Notes under the pieces: model-generated
Database searches by the model: none
Seen by the model: only the letters and a program-made list of their open reading frames with translations
Told to the model about the DNA's origin: nothing
Shown: piece by piece, positions 41,553 to 51,274 of the stretch
Numbering within the stretch: position 1 is the first letter of the stretch
How the letters are laid out: each line of letters starts with the position of its first letter
DNA from: Spirosoma sordidisoli
GTDB taxonomy: Bacteria; Bacteroidota; Bacteroidia; Cytophagales; Spirosomataceae
DNA: 64,000 bases
Assembly (NCBI RefSeq): GCF_004138325.1
Contig: NZ_SBLB01000007.1
Coordinates: 277,947 to 341,946, forward strand
Direction: 5' to 3'
Made by a program: the position numbers and the translations under genes

Positions 41553-43223
41553 ATGATGCGTTCTGTTGCTTTTCTTTTCCTGCTGTTTTGTCTGGTCCTG
41601 GTACATGCCTGTCGTCGGCCCGAACCGGTCGTTACCAAAAAACCGGCTGGTCCTCCCGTAGCGGCCAAACCCGCTCCAAAACCAGCACCTCCTAAACCAA
41701 AACCGGCTCCGTCGGCCGTTCTCGTACCGGCCGATACGCTCGAAGACGATGTTCCGCTGATCGGGCCGGTGCCGCCCAAACGGGAGTTTCGGGCCGTCTG
41801 GATTGCAACGGTCGAGAATATCGACTGGCCCAGCAAAAAGGGACTGCCCGTAGCCGAACAGCAGCGGGAGATCGTCGAGATGTTCGATATGTATCAGCAG
41901 ACGAACCTGAACGCGGTGGTGGTGCAGGTTCGGTCGGCGGCCGATGCGTTCTACGCACGCGGGTCAGAACCCTGGTCAGAATGGCTGACGGGGCAGCAGG
42001 GGCTGGCTCCCCAGCCGTTCTACGATCCGCTCGATTTCATGATCGAACAGGCGCACCAGCGGGGACTGGAGTTTCATGCGTGGTTCAACCTGGACCGGGC
42101 TACGTTCGGCAAAACGGCCAGTGTGGCGCCCAGCAATATTGTTTATCAAAAACCCCGCTGGATGCTGGAGTACGGCGGGCGCAAACTGTTCAACCTCGGC
42201 ATTCCCGAAGTCCGGACCTACATTGCCGGTATCGTCGCCAACGTGGTGCGCGAATACGATGTAGATGGCATCCACTTCGACGATTATTTTTATCCCTACG
42301 CCATTGCCGGCCAGACCCTGCGCGACGACAGCACCTATCAGGCCAATTACAACGGCATGAAAAAAGCCGACTGGCGACGCGACAACGTGAACAAACTCGT
42401 GGCCGAGCTGCGCGACTCGATCCGGGCCAACAAACCCTGGGTCAAGTTTGGCATCAGCCCGTTTGGCATCTGGAAAAATCAGAGCAATGACCCCGATGGT
42501 TCCGCTACCAACGGTGGGCAGTCGTACTACGATCTGTATGCCGATACGCGTAAATGGATTCGGGATGGCCTGATCGATTACATCGTGCCGCAGGTTTATT
42601 TCAGTTCGGAGTTTACGCGGGTGCCCTATAAAACGCTGGTTGAGTGGTGGACGCGCAACTCGGGCAAATGCCATCTGTACATTGGTCACGGCGCCTACCG
42701 GGTTGGGCGCGGGTCGGAACGGGATCCGGGCTGGGCGCGGGCTACCGAGTTTCCCGATCAGATGCGCTACAACCGGCTCCAGCGCATTGTGCAGGGGAGC
42801 GTGTTCTTCAGCGCCAAAAATCTGAAGCTAAATCCGCTGGCCATCCGCGATTCGCTGCAAAGTAATTTCTACCGGCATCCGGCGCTGGTACCGCCCATGA
42901 CGTGGCTGGATAGCATCGTGCCTCTGCCCCCGCGCGATCTCAAAGCCGCCGATACGCCCGAGGGGGTTGAACTGTTCTGGCAGCAGTCGGCCGAGGCCGA
43001 AGATGGCGACGGAGCCAGTGCTTACGTCATTTACCGGTTCGAAGGGCGCAAACCCCGCCTGCGGCTCGATGATCCTCGCTATATCGTGGCGCGTTGTCAG
43101 GGCGAATCGACAACGCGTTTTGTAGACAGGACCGCCGATCCTAAAAAGAAGTATGTGTACGCGGTAACGGCCCTCGACCGGCTCAACAACGAAAGCCGTG
43201 AGGTAACCATCCGGGTTCGCTAA
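41553..43223 (+). CDS. GHL10-family glycoside hydrolase lipoprotein
   Basis: 556 residues. Lipobox VHACRR (Cys20), then a Pro/Lys-rich linker (repeats of PAPKPKPAP), then the GHL10 (DUF187) TIM barrel: EFRAVWIATVENIDWPS, LNAVVVQVRSAADAFY, DGIHFDDYFYPY with an acidic pair at the usual place, ending in a fibronectin-like domain (about 460-556). These enzymes act on peptidoglycan-like or polysaccharide substrates at the outer membrane, the precise one unknown. The last four bases overlap the convergent ispH. Confidence 0.85.
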   Translation: MMRSVAFLFLLFCLVLVHACRRPEPVVTKKPAGPPVAAKPAPKPAPPKPKPAPSAVLVPADTLEDDVPLIGPVPPKREFRAVWIATVENIDWPSKKGLPVAEQQREIVEMFDMYQQTNLNAVVVQVRSAADAFYARGSEPWSEWLTGQQGLAPQPFYDPLDFMIEQAHQRGLEFHAWFNLDRATFGKTASVAPSNIVYQKPRWMLEYGGRKLFNLGIPEVRTYIAGIVANVVREYDVDGIHFDDYFYPYAIAGQTLRDDSTYQANYNGMKKADWRRDNVNKLVAELRDSIRANKPWVKFGISPFGIWKNQSNDPDGSATNGGQSYYDLYADTRKWIRDGLIDYIVPQVYFSSEFTRVPYKTLVEWWTRNSGKCHLYIGHGAYRVGRGSERDPGWARATEFPDQMRYNRLQRIVQGSVFFSAKNLKLNPLAIRDSLQSNFYRHPALVPPMTWLDSIVPLPPRDLKAADTPEGVELFWQQSAEAEDGDGASAYVIYRFEGRKPRLRLDDPRYIVARCQGESTTRFVDRTADPKKKYVYAVTALDRLNNESREVTIRVR

Positions 43224-44461
43224 ACCATAAACTCGCTCATCACCTCGCCAACGGGCCGGGCATCCGGAAAGAAGCCAACCAGCCGGAGCAGTATGCCTTC
43301 TACCACCGCGTCGGGGCAGGAAGCTCCGCAGGTGAGCAGTACCGTTACCGGCCGATCGGGCTGCGTTGAAGCCGTCAGAAAATTTTCGGTTACGATCTCC
43401 TGTTTGGTGTGGTTGTCGAAATGCCGGATCAGGGTCTCTGACAGAATTTTCTGCTCCGACTCAATGAAGTAGGTCGGCAGTTTTTCGGCGCAGAGTTCAA
43501 CGATATGCGAGGTGTTGGACGAGTTGTAGCCCCCGGCCACGATGGCAAAATCGGCTTCGTAGGTCAGCAGCGCGTAGGTGGCGTCCTGGTTGTCGTTCGT
43601 GGCGTAGCAGAGCGTGTCGCGGGTGTTGGCAAAGTGGGCGTCGATCTGGTCGGGCTGGAGCGCATACTGCCGGATCATAACCTGCTTGAGGTAGTCGGCA
43701 ATGCCCTGCGTGTCCGAAGCCAGCATGGTTGTCTGGTTCACAACGCCGATGCGCCGAAGGTCGCGGCCCGGGTCGAAGCCGTCGGAGTACTGGCCTGCAA
43801 ATTCGCTGAAAAACTCGGTCGCCGAGGCCTCGCCAGTGATGTAACGAGCCAGCCGCTGCGCCTGCGCCATGTCCTTTACTACTACCGTCGGGGCGGCTTC
43901 TTTACTGTGCGAAAAGGTAGCCCGCGTTTCTTCATGCGTCGGTTTACCGTGTACCACAACGGTATAGTTCTTCTGACCGATCTGCCCGGCTTTGTTCCAG
44001 ACTTTCTCGACAAACGGGCAGGTTGTATCGTATTTCGCTACATCGAGGCCAATGGCCGCCAGCTGTTGCTGAATTTCGAGGGTAGTACCGAAGGCGGGTA
44101 TAATGACTACGTCATCGGGCGTCAGTTCGGCCCAGTTCACGAGCTGATTGCCTTTCGTGTCCATCAGAAAGCGGACACCCCGGCTCTGCAGGTCGGCGTT
44201 CACATCGGGGTTGTGAATCATCTCGCTCAGCAGGAAAATGCGTTTGCCGGGGTTTTCGGCAATGGCTTTATAGGCGATCTCTACCGCATTCTCTACGCCG
44301 TAGCAGAATCCGAAGTGGCGGGCCACCAGAAACCGGACCGGACCGAAGTCGAGCACGGTAGGGGTAAAATCACGCTTGAGCTTGTCCCGTCTCCGCCGGA
44401 ATTCTTTCAGGGGGGTAATGATGCTGCTGCGGTAGTACTCGGGAATATCGAACGATTTCAT
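43220..44461 (-). CDS. ispH: 4-hydroxy-3-methylbut-2-enyl diphosphate reductase
   Basis: Final step of the MEP isoprenoid pathway, giving IPP and DMAPP. 413 residues, the longer form found in Bacteroidota. The three iron-sulfur cysteines are in FGFCYGVENAV, TTCPFVEKVW and LTCGASCPDAVVEG; THEETRATFSHS carries the catalytic Glu and Thr. Promoter at 44505-44534. Confidence 0.96.
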   Translation of the reverse strand: MKSFDIPEYYRSSIITPLKEFRRRRDKLKRDFTPTVLDFGPVRFLVARHFGFCYGVENAVEIAYKAIAENPGKRIFLLSEMIHNPDVNADLQSRGVRFLMDTKGNQLVNWAELTPDDVVIIPAFGTTLEIQQQLAAIGLDVAKYDTTCPFVEKVWNKAGQIGQKNYTVVVHGKPTHEETRATFSHSKEAAPTVVVKDMAQAQRLARYITGEASATEFFSEFAGQYSDGFDPGRDLRRIGVVNQTTMLASDTQGIADYLKQVMIRQYALQPDQIDAHFANTRDTLCYATNDNQDATYALLTYEADFAIVAGGYNSSNTSHIVELCAEKLPTYFIESEQKILSETLIRHFDNHTKQEIVTENFLTASTQPDRPVTVLLTCGASCPDAVVEGILLRLVGFFPDARPVGEVMSEFMV

Positions 44462-44504
44462 TCGGCAGTCGTTAGGGGTCAGCGTATGGTTGCCAACTTC
44501 ACGT

Positions 44505-44534
44505 CAAAATTAACCAGACTCATAGAATCAACAA
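44505..44534 (-). promoter_or_regulatory. Promoter of ispH
   Basis: TAATTTTG (44505-44512, minus strand) with TTG (44532-44534) 19 bases upstream, about 45 bases ahead of the start at 44461. Confidence 0.65.
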
Positions 44535-44585
44535 TCAGGCTGGCTCCTTCGTTCTGCCAGCGGCCCCCCAATCCTACACGATCTT

Positions 44586-45116
44586 ATGCCCAAACGCCTG
44601 CTGAAATACAAAAACTACGACGTTCACAGTATTACTACCATCACATCAGACGGTCAGAAAAACGCCAATATTGCAACCTGGGTGATGCAAACGGCCATGG
44701 GAGGAACGCACCTGGTGGTGGCACTTTACAAAACCGATTATACCATTGAGCTGGTGCGGGAAAGCGGTATCCTGAACGTCAACCTGCTGGCTACCGACCA
44801 GACCAGCCTGATCCGGAAACTGGGCCAGCAATCGGGCCGTCCAATCCAGGGTGGCCCAATCCAGGGCGGCCCTGGATTGGAAGGAAAAAGGAAACAAACG
44901 GATAAATTCCGAACGTTGCCGTATGCACTCGATGAGCGGGGTTGTCCGTATCTGACAGAAGCCATCGGGTACGCCCAGTGTCAGGTGCTGCACACGACCG
45001 ATTCGGGCGATCACGAACTGTTCGTCTGCGCGGTGCTGAAGCAGGTGGTGCTCAATCCGGACAAAGCTGTGATGACCAACGACTTTATCAAAGAGAAGAA
45101 GCTGGTTCGGGGCTGA
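44586..45116 (+). CDS. Flavin reductase-like (FMN-binding split-barrel) protein
   Basis: 176 residues, shorter than the usual flavin reductase (about 200). KNYDVHSITTITSDGQKNANIATWVMQT is the FMN-binding start, and MNGG-type core is replaced by MGGTHLVVALYKT. In the middle it has an odd low-complexity stretch RPIQGGPIQGGPGLEGK (residues about 84-100), encoded by a 15-base tandem repeat. It ends at the very base before the GH3 gene's stop. A role in supplying reduced FMN or reducing a small substrate is likely. Confidence 0.8.
   Translation: MPKRLLKYKNYDVHSITTITSDGQKNANIATWVMQTAMGGTHLVVALYKTDYTIELVRESGILNVNLLATDQTSLIRKLGQQSGRPIQGGPIQGGPGLEGKRKQTDKFRTLPYALDERGCPYLTEAIGYAQCQVLHTTDSGDHELFVCAVLKQVVLNPDKAVMTNDFIKEKKLVRG
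44841..44880 (+). repeat. Tandem and inverted repeat inside the flavin reductase gene
   Basis: CCAATCCAGGGTGGC (44841-44855) is repeated with one change at 44856-44870, and the 10-base CCTGGATTGG at 44871-44880 is the reverse complement of CCAATCCAGG. It encodes PIQGGPIQGGPGLEG in frame. The repeats can fold into a stem in mRNA. Confidence 0.85.
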
Positions 45117-46649
45117 TTATGACCAGTTTCCGACCGAGAACTGGCCCAGAATATCGTCGAGGTATTCGCGGGAGTTGGCCAGCCGCGGCACTTTGTGCTG
45201 ACCGCCTATTTTGCCGCGCTGTTTCATCCAGGCATAGAACGTGCCGCGCGGAACAACGTGGATGCGGGGCTGTTTCAGCACGTAATTGTTGTAGCGCTTG
45301 GCGTCGTAGTCGGAGTTGATCTGCCGGAGGGTTTCGTCCAGAATCTGGTTGAACTGCTGCTGATCATGAGGGTCCTGCGCGAACTCGATAACCCACTCGT
45401 GGCAGCCGTTTTTTCCGTTACCCATATAAACCGGCCCGGCGGTATAATCGGCAATAACGGCGCCGGTAGCCTCGCTGGCGCGGGTGATAGCGGCTTCGGC
45501 ATTTTCTACAATGACTTCTTCGCCGAAAGCGTTGATGAAATGTTTGGTTCGGCCACTGACCTTCAGTCGATGGGGGTAGAGCGACGTAAACCGAACCGTA
45601 TCGCCAACGCGGTATCGCCACAGGCCACCATTAGTCGATACGACCAGGGCGTAATTTTTGTCAAGCTCCACTTCGTCGATGGTCAGGGCTTTGGGAAACG
45701 GCTTATCGGCCTCGGCGGCTGGCACGAACTCGTAAAAAATGCCGTAGTCGAGCATCAGCAGCATCTCCCCAACGCGCGTCAGATCGTCCTGAATGGCGAA
45801 AAACCCTTCCGATGCATTGTACACTTCCTGGTACCGAACCGAATCGGACGGGAAAATCTGCTGACGGAACAAATCGCGGTACGGTTGGAAATTGACAGCA
45901 CCGTGAACGAACAGTTCAAAGTTGGGCCATACCTCCAGAATATTCGATTTGCCGGTCCGGGCCAGAATCTTATCGATCAGCACCAGCCCCCAGGTCGGCA
46001 CGCCGAGCATACTGGTCACGTTTACCTGGGAGGTGACTTCGGCCATGCGCTCCAGCTTGGCTTCCCAGTCGTCCATCAGCGCTACGTCGATACCGGGGGT
46101 ACGGATGGCCTGGGCCCAGCTGGGCAGGTTCTTCATGACAACTGCCGACACATCGCCCGCCACGCCGTTCGTACCGGTTGGGTTGGGGTGCAGGCTGCCG
46201 CCAATGGAGAGGCCTTTGCCTTCAAAGGTACGGGTATCCGGGTTGTTGGCTACGTACAGGGCCATCATGTCTTTACCCCCTTTAAAATGGCTTTCGTCGA
46301 GCGATTCGGGCGTAACGGGGATGAACTTGCTGCGGGCGTTGGTTGTACCCGACGACTTGGAAAACCAGCGCACCGGCGATGGCCAGAGCACTTTCTGTTC
46401 GCCCCGCATCACCCGCTCAATGTAGGGATACAGCTCTTCGTAGCTCGAAACCGGCACCTGCTGCTGAAAATCCGCCACCGTCCGGATCGACTGGTACTGG
46501 TGGGCCCGGCCCCATTCGGTTCGCCGGCCCGCTCGGATCAGCTGGTCAAACACCTTCTGCTGCACCGCTCCCGGGTGTTTTTTCATGGCTTCGATGCGCG
46601 GCAGTCGCCGTTCGAGAAGCCATTTGAGCGTTGTGTTCAGAAGGGTCAT
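45117..46649 (-). CDS. GH3-like (auxin-responsive) acyl-acid-amido synthetase family protein
   Basis: 510 residues of the ANL-type adenylating family: WFSKSSGTTNARSKFIPVT is the AMP-binding P-loop-like motif, VLMLDYGIFYEFVPAAEAD and VVSTNGGLWRYRVGDTVRF the next blocks, and KVSGRTKHFINAFGEEV the C-terminal hinge. Plant GH3 proteins join amino acids to hormones; bacterial members use unknown carboxylic acids. The start at 46649 is the only sensible one. Convergent with the flavin reductase without a gap. Confidence 0.9.
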   Translation of the reverse strand: MTLLNTTLKWLLERRLPRIEAMKKHPGAVQQKVFDQLIRAGRRTEWGRAHQYQSIRTVADFQQQVPVSSYEELYPYIERVMRGEQKVLWPSPVRWFSKSSGTTNARSKFIPVTPESLDESHFKGGKDMMALYVANNPDTRTFEGKGLSIGGSLHPNPTGTNGVAGDVSAVVMKNLPSWAQAIRTPGIDVALMDDWEAKLERMAEVTSQVNVTSMLGVPTWGLVLIDKILARTGKSNILEVWPNFELFVHGAVNFQPYRDLFRQQIFPSDSVRYQEVYNASEGFFAIQDDLTRVGEMLLMLDYGIFYEFVPAAEADKPFPKALTIDEVELDKNYALVVSTNGGLWRYRVGDTVRFTSLYPHRLKVSGRTKHFINAFGEEVIVENAEAAITRASEATGAVIADYTAGPVYMGNGKNGCHEWVIEFAQDPHDQQQFNQILDETLRQINSDYDAKRYNNYVLKQPRIHVVPRGTFYAWMKQRGKIGGQHKVPRLANSREYLDDILGQFSVGNWS

Positions 46650-46747
46650 GGTGCCAAAATACGAAAAACCGACCTAAACCTATTGGTCAGTCATACAAAC
46701 TTGAAAAGACGGGGGTTAGTTTGGACTACCCGGGTTGGCGAGGGTAG

Positions 46748-47638
46748 TCAGAGTCCTTTTGCCCGGTCTGGATAATCGGTAATCAACCCATCGACACCCC
46801 AGGCTTTCAGCCGCTCCATGTCGTCGCGCTGGTTTACCGTCCAGGGAATTACGTTGATCTTCTGTTCGTGCAGCCGGGCAATTTTATCCTGGCTCAGGAG
46901 TCGGTAATAAGGGCTGTAGATATCGGGTTTGAAGCCCAGCTCTTCGAGGTTTTTTTCGGGACTACGCAGGTTTTCGACCAGGGCGGCCAGCCTGACGCGG
47001 GGATAAACGCCGGCCGCTGCCTGCTGCTGCCAGTGCTTCAGAATGGCGAAATCGAAGCTTTGTATAGTCACCCGATCAGCGGGTAGCTGCTTCTTCAGGA
47101 TGGCCTGCACCAGGTCGCAGAAGGCCGCCGGCTGGGGTTGGCTTTTATCGTATTCCGACGACTCGCTTTTCAGCTCGATGTTGTACGAGAAAGCGGGCCC
47201 TTTATTTACTTTTCGGTAGGCTTCGGCCCGTTCGATTACCTCGCTCAGCAACGGCTTGTAGGTGTTCAGTTTCTGCTGCTCCGGGTAGGCCGAATTGCCG
47301 TTCGATCCGACGTCGTATCGCTTTATGTCGGCGTAGTTCATCTGGTACAGGATCAGGCTCTTCTGCTCGCTCTTGCTGACCGGCGTGCCGTCGGGTTTGA
47401 TACTGAAAGCTGCGTTGAAATACGGCTCATGCGACACAACTACCTGACGATCCTTACTGATAACAACGTCCATTTCGAGGGTTGTAACGCCCAGGTCGAG
47501 GGCTTTCAGAAAAGCAGGAACCGTGTTTTCGGGCATCAGTCCCCGACAGCCGCGGTGGCCCTGCAAGTCGAAAGCCGGGGGGGCGGGGTCAACAAAAGCA
47601 GTAGCAGCCATGCAAAACAGAACCAGGATGAAACGCAT
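46748..47638 (-). CDS. Glycerophosphodiester phosphodiesterase
   Basis: 296 residues with a signal peptide (MRFILVLFCMAATAF) and a GDPD barrel: LQGHRGCRGLMPENTVPAF has the catalytic His-Arg and Glu, TTLEMDVVISKDRQVVVSHEP the metal-binding Glu-Asp and second His, and the C-terminal INVIPWTVNQRDDMERLKAWGVDGLITDYPD the Trp-Thr-Val motif. It hydrolyses glycerophosphodiesters to glycerol 3-phosphate and an alcohol in the periplasm, feeding lipid salvage. Confidence 0.92.
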   Translation of the reverse strand: MRFILVLFCMAATAFVDPAPPAFDLQGHRGCRGLMPENTVPAFLKALDLGVTTLEMDVVISKDRQVVVSHEPYFNAAFSIKPDGTPVSKSEQKSLILYQMNYADIKRYDVGSNGNSAYPEQQKLNTYKPLLSEVIERAEAYRKVNKGPAFSYNIELKSESSEYDKSQPQPAAFCDLVQAILKKQLPADRVTIQSFDFAILKHWQQQAAAGVYPRVRLAALVENLRSPEKNLEELGFKPDIYSPYYRLLSQDKIARLHEQKINVIPWTVNQRDDMERLKAWGVDGLITDYPDRAKGL

Positions 47639-47676
47639 AAACTAGTAGGTTGATCTGCCAAATGTACGGTTTCCGT

Positions 47677-50600
47677 TTAATTGGATCGCTCTCTGACCAC
47701 CCGCGACGACTGCGAAAGATAGCCCCCGCCCCAGCCGGATTCAGGCAGCCGCTGGCCCGGTTTTGCCGCCTTGTCAGTACCGGCCTGGCGCCGGTATCGG
47801 ATGGAATGATCAGCCAGTTGATACGCACGCAGGGGGCCATTGTTCTGGGTCGACACGTACAGCAGCTGCCCACTGGCCAGCAGCACAGCCCCCATCGCCT
47901 TGGCGTCACCATCGACCAGCAGGCCGGACTGGGCGGGCCGGAGCGGTTTCCAAGTACCCTGGCGCCCACCCAGCAGACAGAGGCCAAGGCCGGCATCCTG
48001 ATACCCGGACAGGACTTCGGTGGCGTAGTCGTTGCCGATGGTGAGCAGGTCCAGCTGATTGTCGCGGTTGAGGTCGGTAGCCAGCGTTCCGAAGATAGGC
48101 GAGAACTGCGCTTCGGTGGGAAGCGGTTGCAGCAACAGCGTGCCGTTCCTGTTCTCGATATAGGCCGACGCCAGGTAGGTTGCCTGCCGGGTCATAGACT
48201 GGGCGCGCTCATCGCTGGTAAGCAGGTCGGGCAGGGTGAGTTTACCATAAGCCGCGTAGGAGGTCATCCGCTTCTTGAACGAAGGAATCTGGTCGATCAG
48301 GGCGTCGCGCGGGTGGAGCGGGTATTCCCTGTCGCCGTTGAACAGGCTGATGATGGGGTCGAGCGAGCCGTTTTTGTCGTAGTCGGCCGCGTAGACGGAG
48401 ATGGGATGGCCGGGAGGTGCCTGCATTCGGCTGTTCAGACCCAGATTACCAGCTATGTAATCCAGATCACCGTCGTTGTCGAAGTCGCCGGGGGTGAGGC
48501 TGTTCCAGAAACCGGTAGCTGCCTGCAGGGCAGGTTGCTGAGCAGCCTGGTTCACGAGCGAACGCCCCTGCTTATTCCGGTACAGCGTGATGGGCATAAA
48601 TTCGCCAGCCAGCAACAGGTCGGGCCAGCTGTCTTTGTCCACATCGGTCCATAAAGCGGCACAGACCAGACCCGCCCGGGCTAAACCGGGGGCCAGCTGG
48701 TCGGTAACGTCGGTAAACCGAACTGTTGGCGAAGACCGGGCACCTGCCGGAGGGGCGCTGTCGTTTCGGAGTATGTAACTGCGGGCTGCTTCGGGATACC
48801 GTTGGGGTACAACCCGCCCGCCAATGAACAAATCCAGGTCGCCATCCTGGTCGTAGTCGGCGGCCAGCACGCAGGAGCCGCTGGCCGTAGTCGGGGGAAG
48901 GGCACTGGCCGACGCCCGGAAGTGGCCGCGCCCGTCGTTCAGGTACAGGCTGTCCTGATACAGGGTTTTGTTCTGGCCAAACTCGGTGCTGCCGTGTACG
49001 GCATACAGATCCAGATCGCCGTCGCGGTCGGCGTCGAACAGCAGTACACCCGTTTCTTCGGGGATTTTTGCGGGTCGGTCGCGCCGGACAAACGGGCCGC
49101 TGGCCTGCTGCAGAAAAAAAGTACCACCCCGGTTGGCCGCTCCGGCAAGGTACAGATCGTCGAGCCCGTTGCCGTCGACGTCGCCCACGGCCAGCCCCGG
49201 GCCGATCTGCGAATGTTTGCGGGGCAGGGTGGCCTGCTGCTGTTTATAATCGACAAAGTCGTCTTCCTGATGCTGGTAGGTTAGCCCAAGCGCCTGCGTA
49301 ACGTCGGTGAGCAGGGGTTGGGCGTGAGTCTGTAGCTGCATAAACGAAGCCGGCTGCGGCCGGGCCTGCTGCTGGTTGAGGGTCAGCGTCTGGTTGACCG
49401 GCAGGTTCCGCAGCGTCTGGCCACTGCCGCCCGGCCACCAGATCCGCAGCGAGTCGATCCGTTGGGCCGGTCCCAGGCCGATGTGCAGTTCCGACTCGAC
49501 CGACGACTGGTAGCCACGCTGGCGTGTGTGTTCGAGGTAATGGCATTGTCCGCCCGCCCAGACGGCTACTTTAGCACCCAGCCCTTCGCGATTGCCCGGC
49601 CTGCCAACCAGGCTGATGCGTAGAAAGTGATGCGTAGTGGAGTCGGCAGCGGTTTCGGTCGTTTGGTTCCGGTAGAGAAAGGCCTCACCATTGATATTAT
49701 TCATAACCAGGTCGAGGTCGCCGTCGTCGTCGAAATCGGCATAAGCCGTCCCGTTGGTGAACGAGTGCTCCGAGAGGCCCCAGCCGGAGGTAACGTCGGC
49801 AAAATGGAGGTTGCCCTGGTTGTGAAAGAGGAAATTAGGCTTGTCGACCGGTTCCAGGTCGGCAATGCGTTTGAGCAGGCTGGCGCGCCGGTCGTTGTCG
49901 GAGCCAAAGGTACCTTCGTCGCGGTTGTAGCTCGTGAAATCCAGGTCGGTGATGTCTTTGCGGTAGCCGTTAGTGATCAGCAGATCGCGCAGCCCATCGT
50001 TATCCAGATCGGCCAGTAACGCGCTCCAGCTCCAGTCGGTGGCCGACGTACCCGCCAGGTAGCCAATATCGGAGAAATGGGGCAGAGGACTCGGCGCCGG
50101 TTCTCCCGCTACCGGCTCTGCTACCCCCCCGCGGTTGAGCTGAAGCATGTTGCGGACATACTGGGGCTGGTAGCCCAGGCGCCGGGCCAGCTGAAACCGG
50201 TCGTAGGGAATGCTGGAGAACATGGTCTTCTGCCGGAGGTTATCGTTGGGCATCATATCAACAACCGCCAGATCGGTCAGTCCGTCGTTGTTGATGTCGG
50301 CCATGTCGGCGCCCATGCTGTTGTGGCTCTGGTGTTTGAGCAGCCGGGCAATCTGGTTCTCGAACCCGCCCTGCCGGTTGTTGATGAGCCAGACATCGTT
50401 GGACTGAAAATCGTTGGCAACGTAGATGTCGGGCCAGCCATCCAGGTTGATGTCGTTGACCACCACGCCCAGCCCCCAGCCTTCATGAACCAACCCGGCC
50501 TGATCCGAAACATCCGTGAAGCGAAGCGGGCCACCGGCCGGGGTGTCGTTGCGGAACAGCTTGTCGCGGCTGCGGGCACGTCCCTGGTTTTGCGGACCGC

Positions 50601-51201
50601 TTACGGTATTACGATTATAAATTTCCAGCGCGTTGGTCAGCAGGAACATATCCTGATCGCCATCCTGGTCGTAGTCCAGCCAGGTGGCCTGCGTCGAATA
50701 GCTCGAATCGGCCAGTCCGGCGGCCTGGGCCATCTCGCGAAACTGTGGAATACCGTCGGCGTTGTTGCCGGTGTTGATAAAGAGCAGGTTCGGTACGGAT
50801 CGGTTGCGGTCGGGGTGGATGGTGGAGATGTACAGGTCCTGCCGCCCGTCCTGGTTGACGTCGGCTACCGATACGCCCGTACACCAGCTGCGCGTTTCTA
50901 CCCCCGCTGGGCGGGTTACGTCTTCAAACGCAAAGTTGCCCCGGTTCAGGTACAACTGGCTCGACACCTGATTACCCGCGAAGAAAACGTCGGGCCGCCC
51001 GTCGCCGTTGAAATCGCCCACGCCTACGCCCCCGCCGTTGTAGATGTATTCGAACTCAAGGACGTTGAGCGAATCGGTTTCGGTGATGGTGTTGGCAAAT
51101 CGAATACCGGTCTGACTGGCCGTCATCCGATCGAAGCGGGCGGTTCTGGACTGGCACCCGGCTAACCAGGCCGCAAAAACGATGAAGAGCAGTAAGCGCA
51201 T
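47677..51201 (-). CDS. FG-GAP/VCBS-repeat lipoprotein with ASPIC/UnbV domain
   Basis: A 1174-residue surface lipoprotein. Lipobox AWLAGC (Cys16). Many FG-GAP/VCBS repeats of the form DxNxDGxxDLxxxx (for example VADVNQDGRQDLYIS, VNDINLDGWPDIYVAND, DGDLDLVMNN) build calcium-binding propellers, with an ASPIC/UnbV insert (IDSLRIWWPGGSGQTLRNLP) in the middle. Such proteins bind ligands or sugars at the cell surface. It lies 73 bases downstream of SusD, across a hairpin at 51219-51250, so it is probably the last gene of the SusCD unit, where it may act as a surface substrate-binding protein. Confidence 0.85.
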   Translation of the reverse strand: MRLLLFIVFAAWLAGCQSRTARFDRMTASQTGIRFANTITETDSLNVLEFEYIYNGGGVGVGDFNGDGRPDVFFAGNQVSSQLYLNRGNFAFEDVTRPAGVETRSWCTGVSVADVNQDGRQDLYISTIHPDRNRSVPNLLFINTGNNADGIPQFREMAQAAGLADSSYSTQATWLDYDQDGDQDMFLLTNALEIYNRNTVSGPQNQGRARSRDKLFRNDTPAGGPLRFTDVSDQAGLVHEGWGLGVVVNDINLDGWPDIYVANDFQSNDVWLINNRQGGFENQIARLLKHQSHNSMGADMADINNDGLTDLAVVDMMPNDNLRQKTMFSSIPYDRFQLARRLGYQPQYVRNMLQLNRGGVAEPVAGEPAPSPLPHFSDIGYLAGTSATDWSWSALLADLDNDGLRDLLITNGYRKDITDLDFTSYNRDEGTFGSDNDRRASLLKRIADLEPVDKPNFLFHNQGNLHFADVTSGWGLSEHSFTNGTAYADFDDDGDLDLVMNNINGEAFLYRNQTTETAADSTTHHFLRISLVGRPGNREGLGAKVAVWAGGQCHYLEHTRQRGYQSSVESELHIGLGPAQRIDSLRIWWPGGSGQTLRNLPVNQTLTLNQQQARPQPASFMQLQTHAQPLLTDVTQALGLTYQHQEDDFVDYKQQQATLPRKHSQIGPGLAVGDVDGNGLDDLYLAGAANRGGTFFLQQASGPFVRRDRPAKIPEETGVLLFDADRDGDLDLYAVHGSTEFGQNKTLYQDSLYLNDGRGHFRASASALPPTTASGSCVLAADYDQDGDLDLFIGGRVVPQRYPEAARSYILRNDSAPPAGARSSPTVRFTDVTDQLAPGLARAGLVCAALWTDVDKDSWPDLLLAGEFMPITLYRNKQGRSLVNQAAQQPALQAATGFWNSLTPGDFDNDGDLDYIAGNLGLNSRMQAPPGHPISVYAADYDKNGSLDPIISLFNGDREYPLHPRDALIDQIPSFKKRMTSYAAYGKLTLPDLLTSDERAQSMTRQATYLASAYIENRNGTLLLQPLPTEAQFSPIFGTLATDLNRDNQLDLLTIGNDYATEVLSGYQDAGLGLCLLGGRQGTWKPLRPAQSGLLVDGDAKAMGAVLLASGQLLYVSTQNNGPLRAYQLADHSIRYRRQAGTDKAAKPGQRLPESGWGGGYLSQSSRVVRERSN

Positions 51202-51218
51202 AAGGCAATATAGGCGTA

Positions 51219-51250
51219 CAAAAGCCTTCCCCGGCTGGAGAAGGCTTTTG
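51219..51250 (-). terminator. Hairpin between the SusD and FG-GAP genes
   Basis: 11-base perfect stem CAAAAGCCTTC (51219-51229) with 51240-51250, 10-base loop, ending in TTTTG on the minus strand. It may limit read-through from SusD into the FG-GAP gene. Confidence 0.6.
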
Positions 51251-51274
51251 TAGCGGCACGAAATGAAAGATAAC

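Noticed and set aside
43505-44749. 414-codon frame on the plus strand
   Set aside because: Antisense to ispH, then overlaps the flavin reductase start; no domain seen.
45195-46775. 526-codon frame on the plus strand
   Set aside because: Antisense to the GH3-like gene, which has clear motifs.
47650-48654. 334-codon frame on the plus strand
   Set aside because: Antisense to the FG-GAP gene; the high-GC codon bias leaves stops out of the opposite frame.
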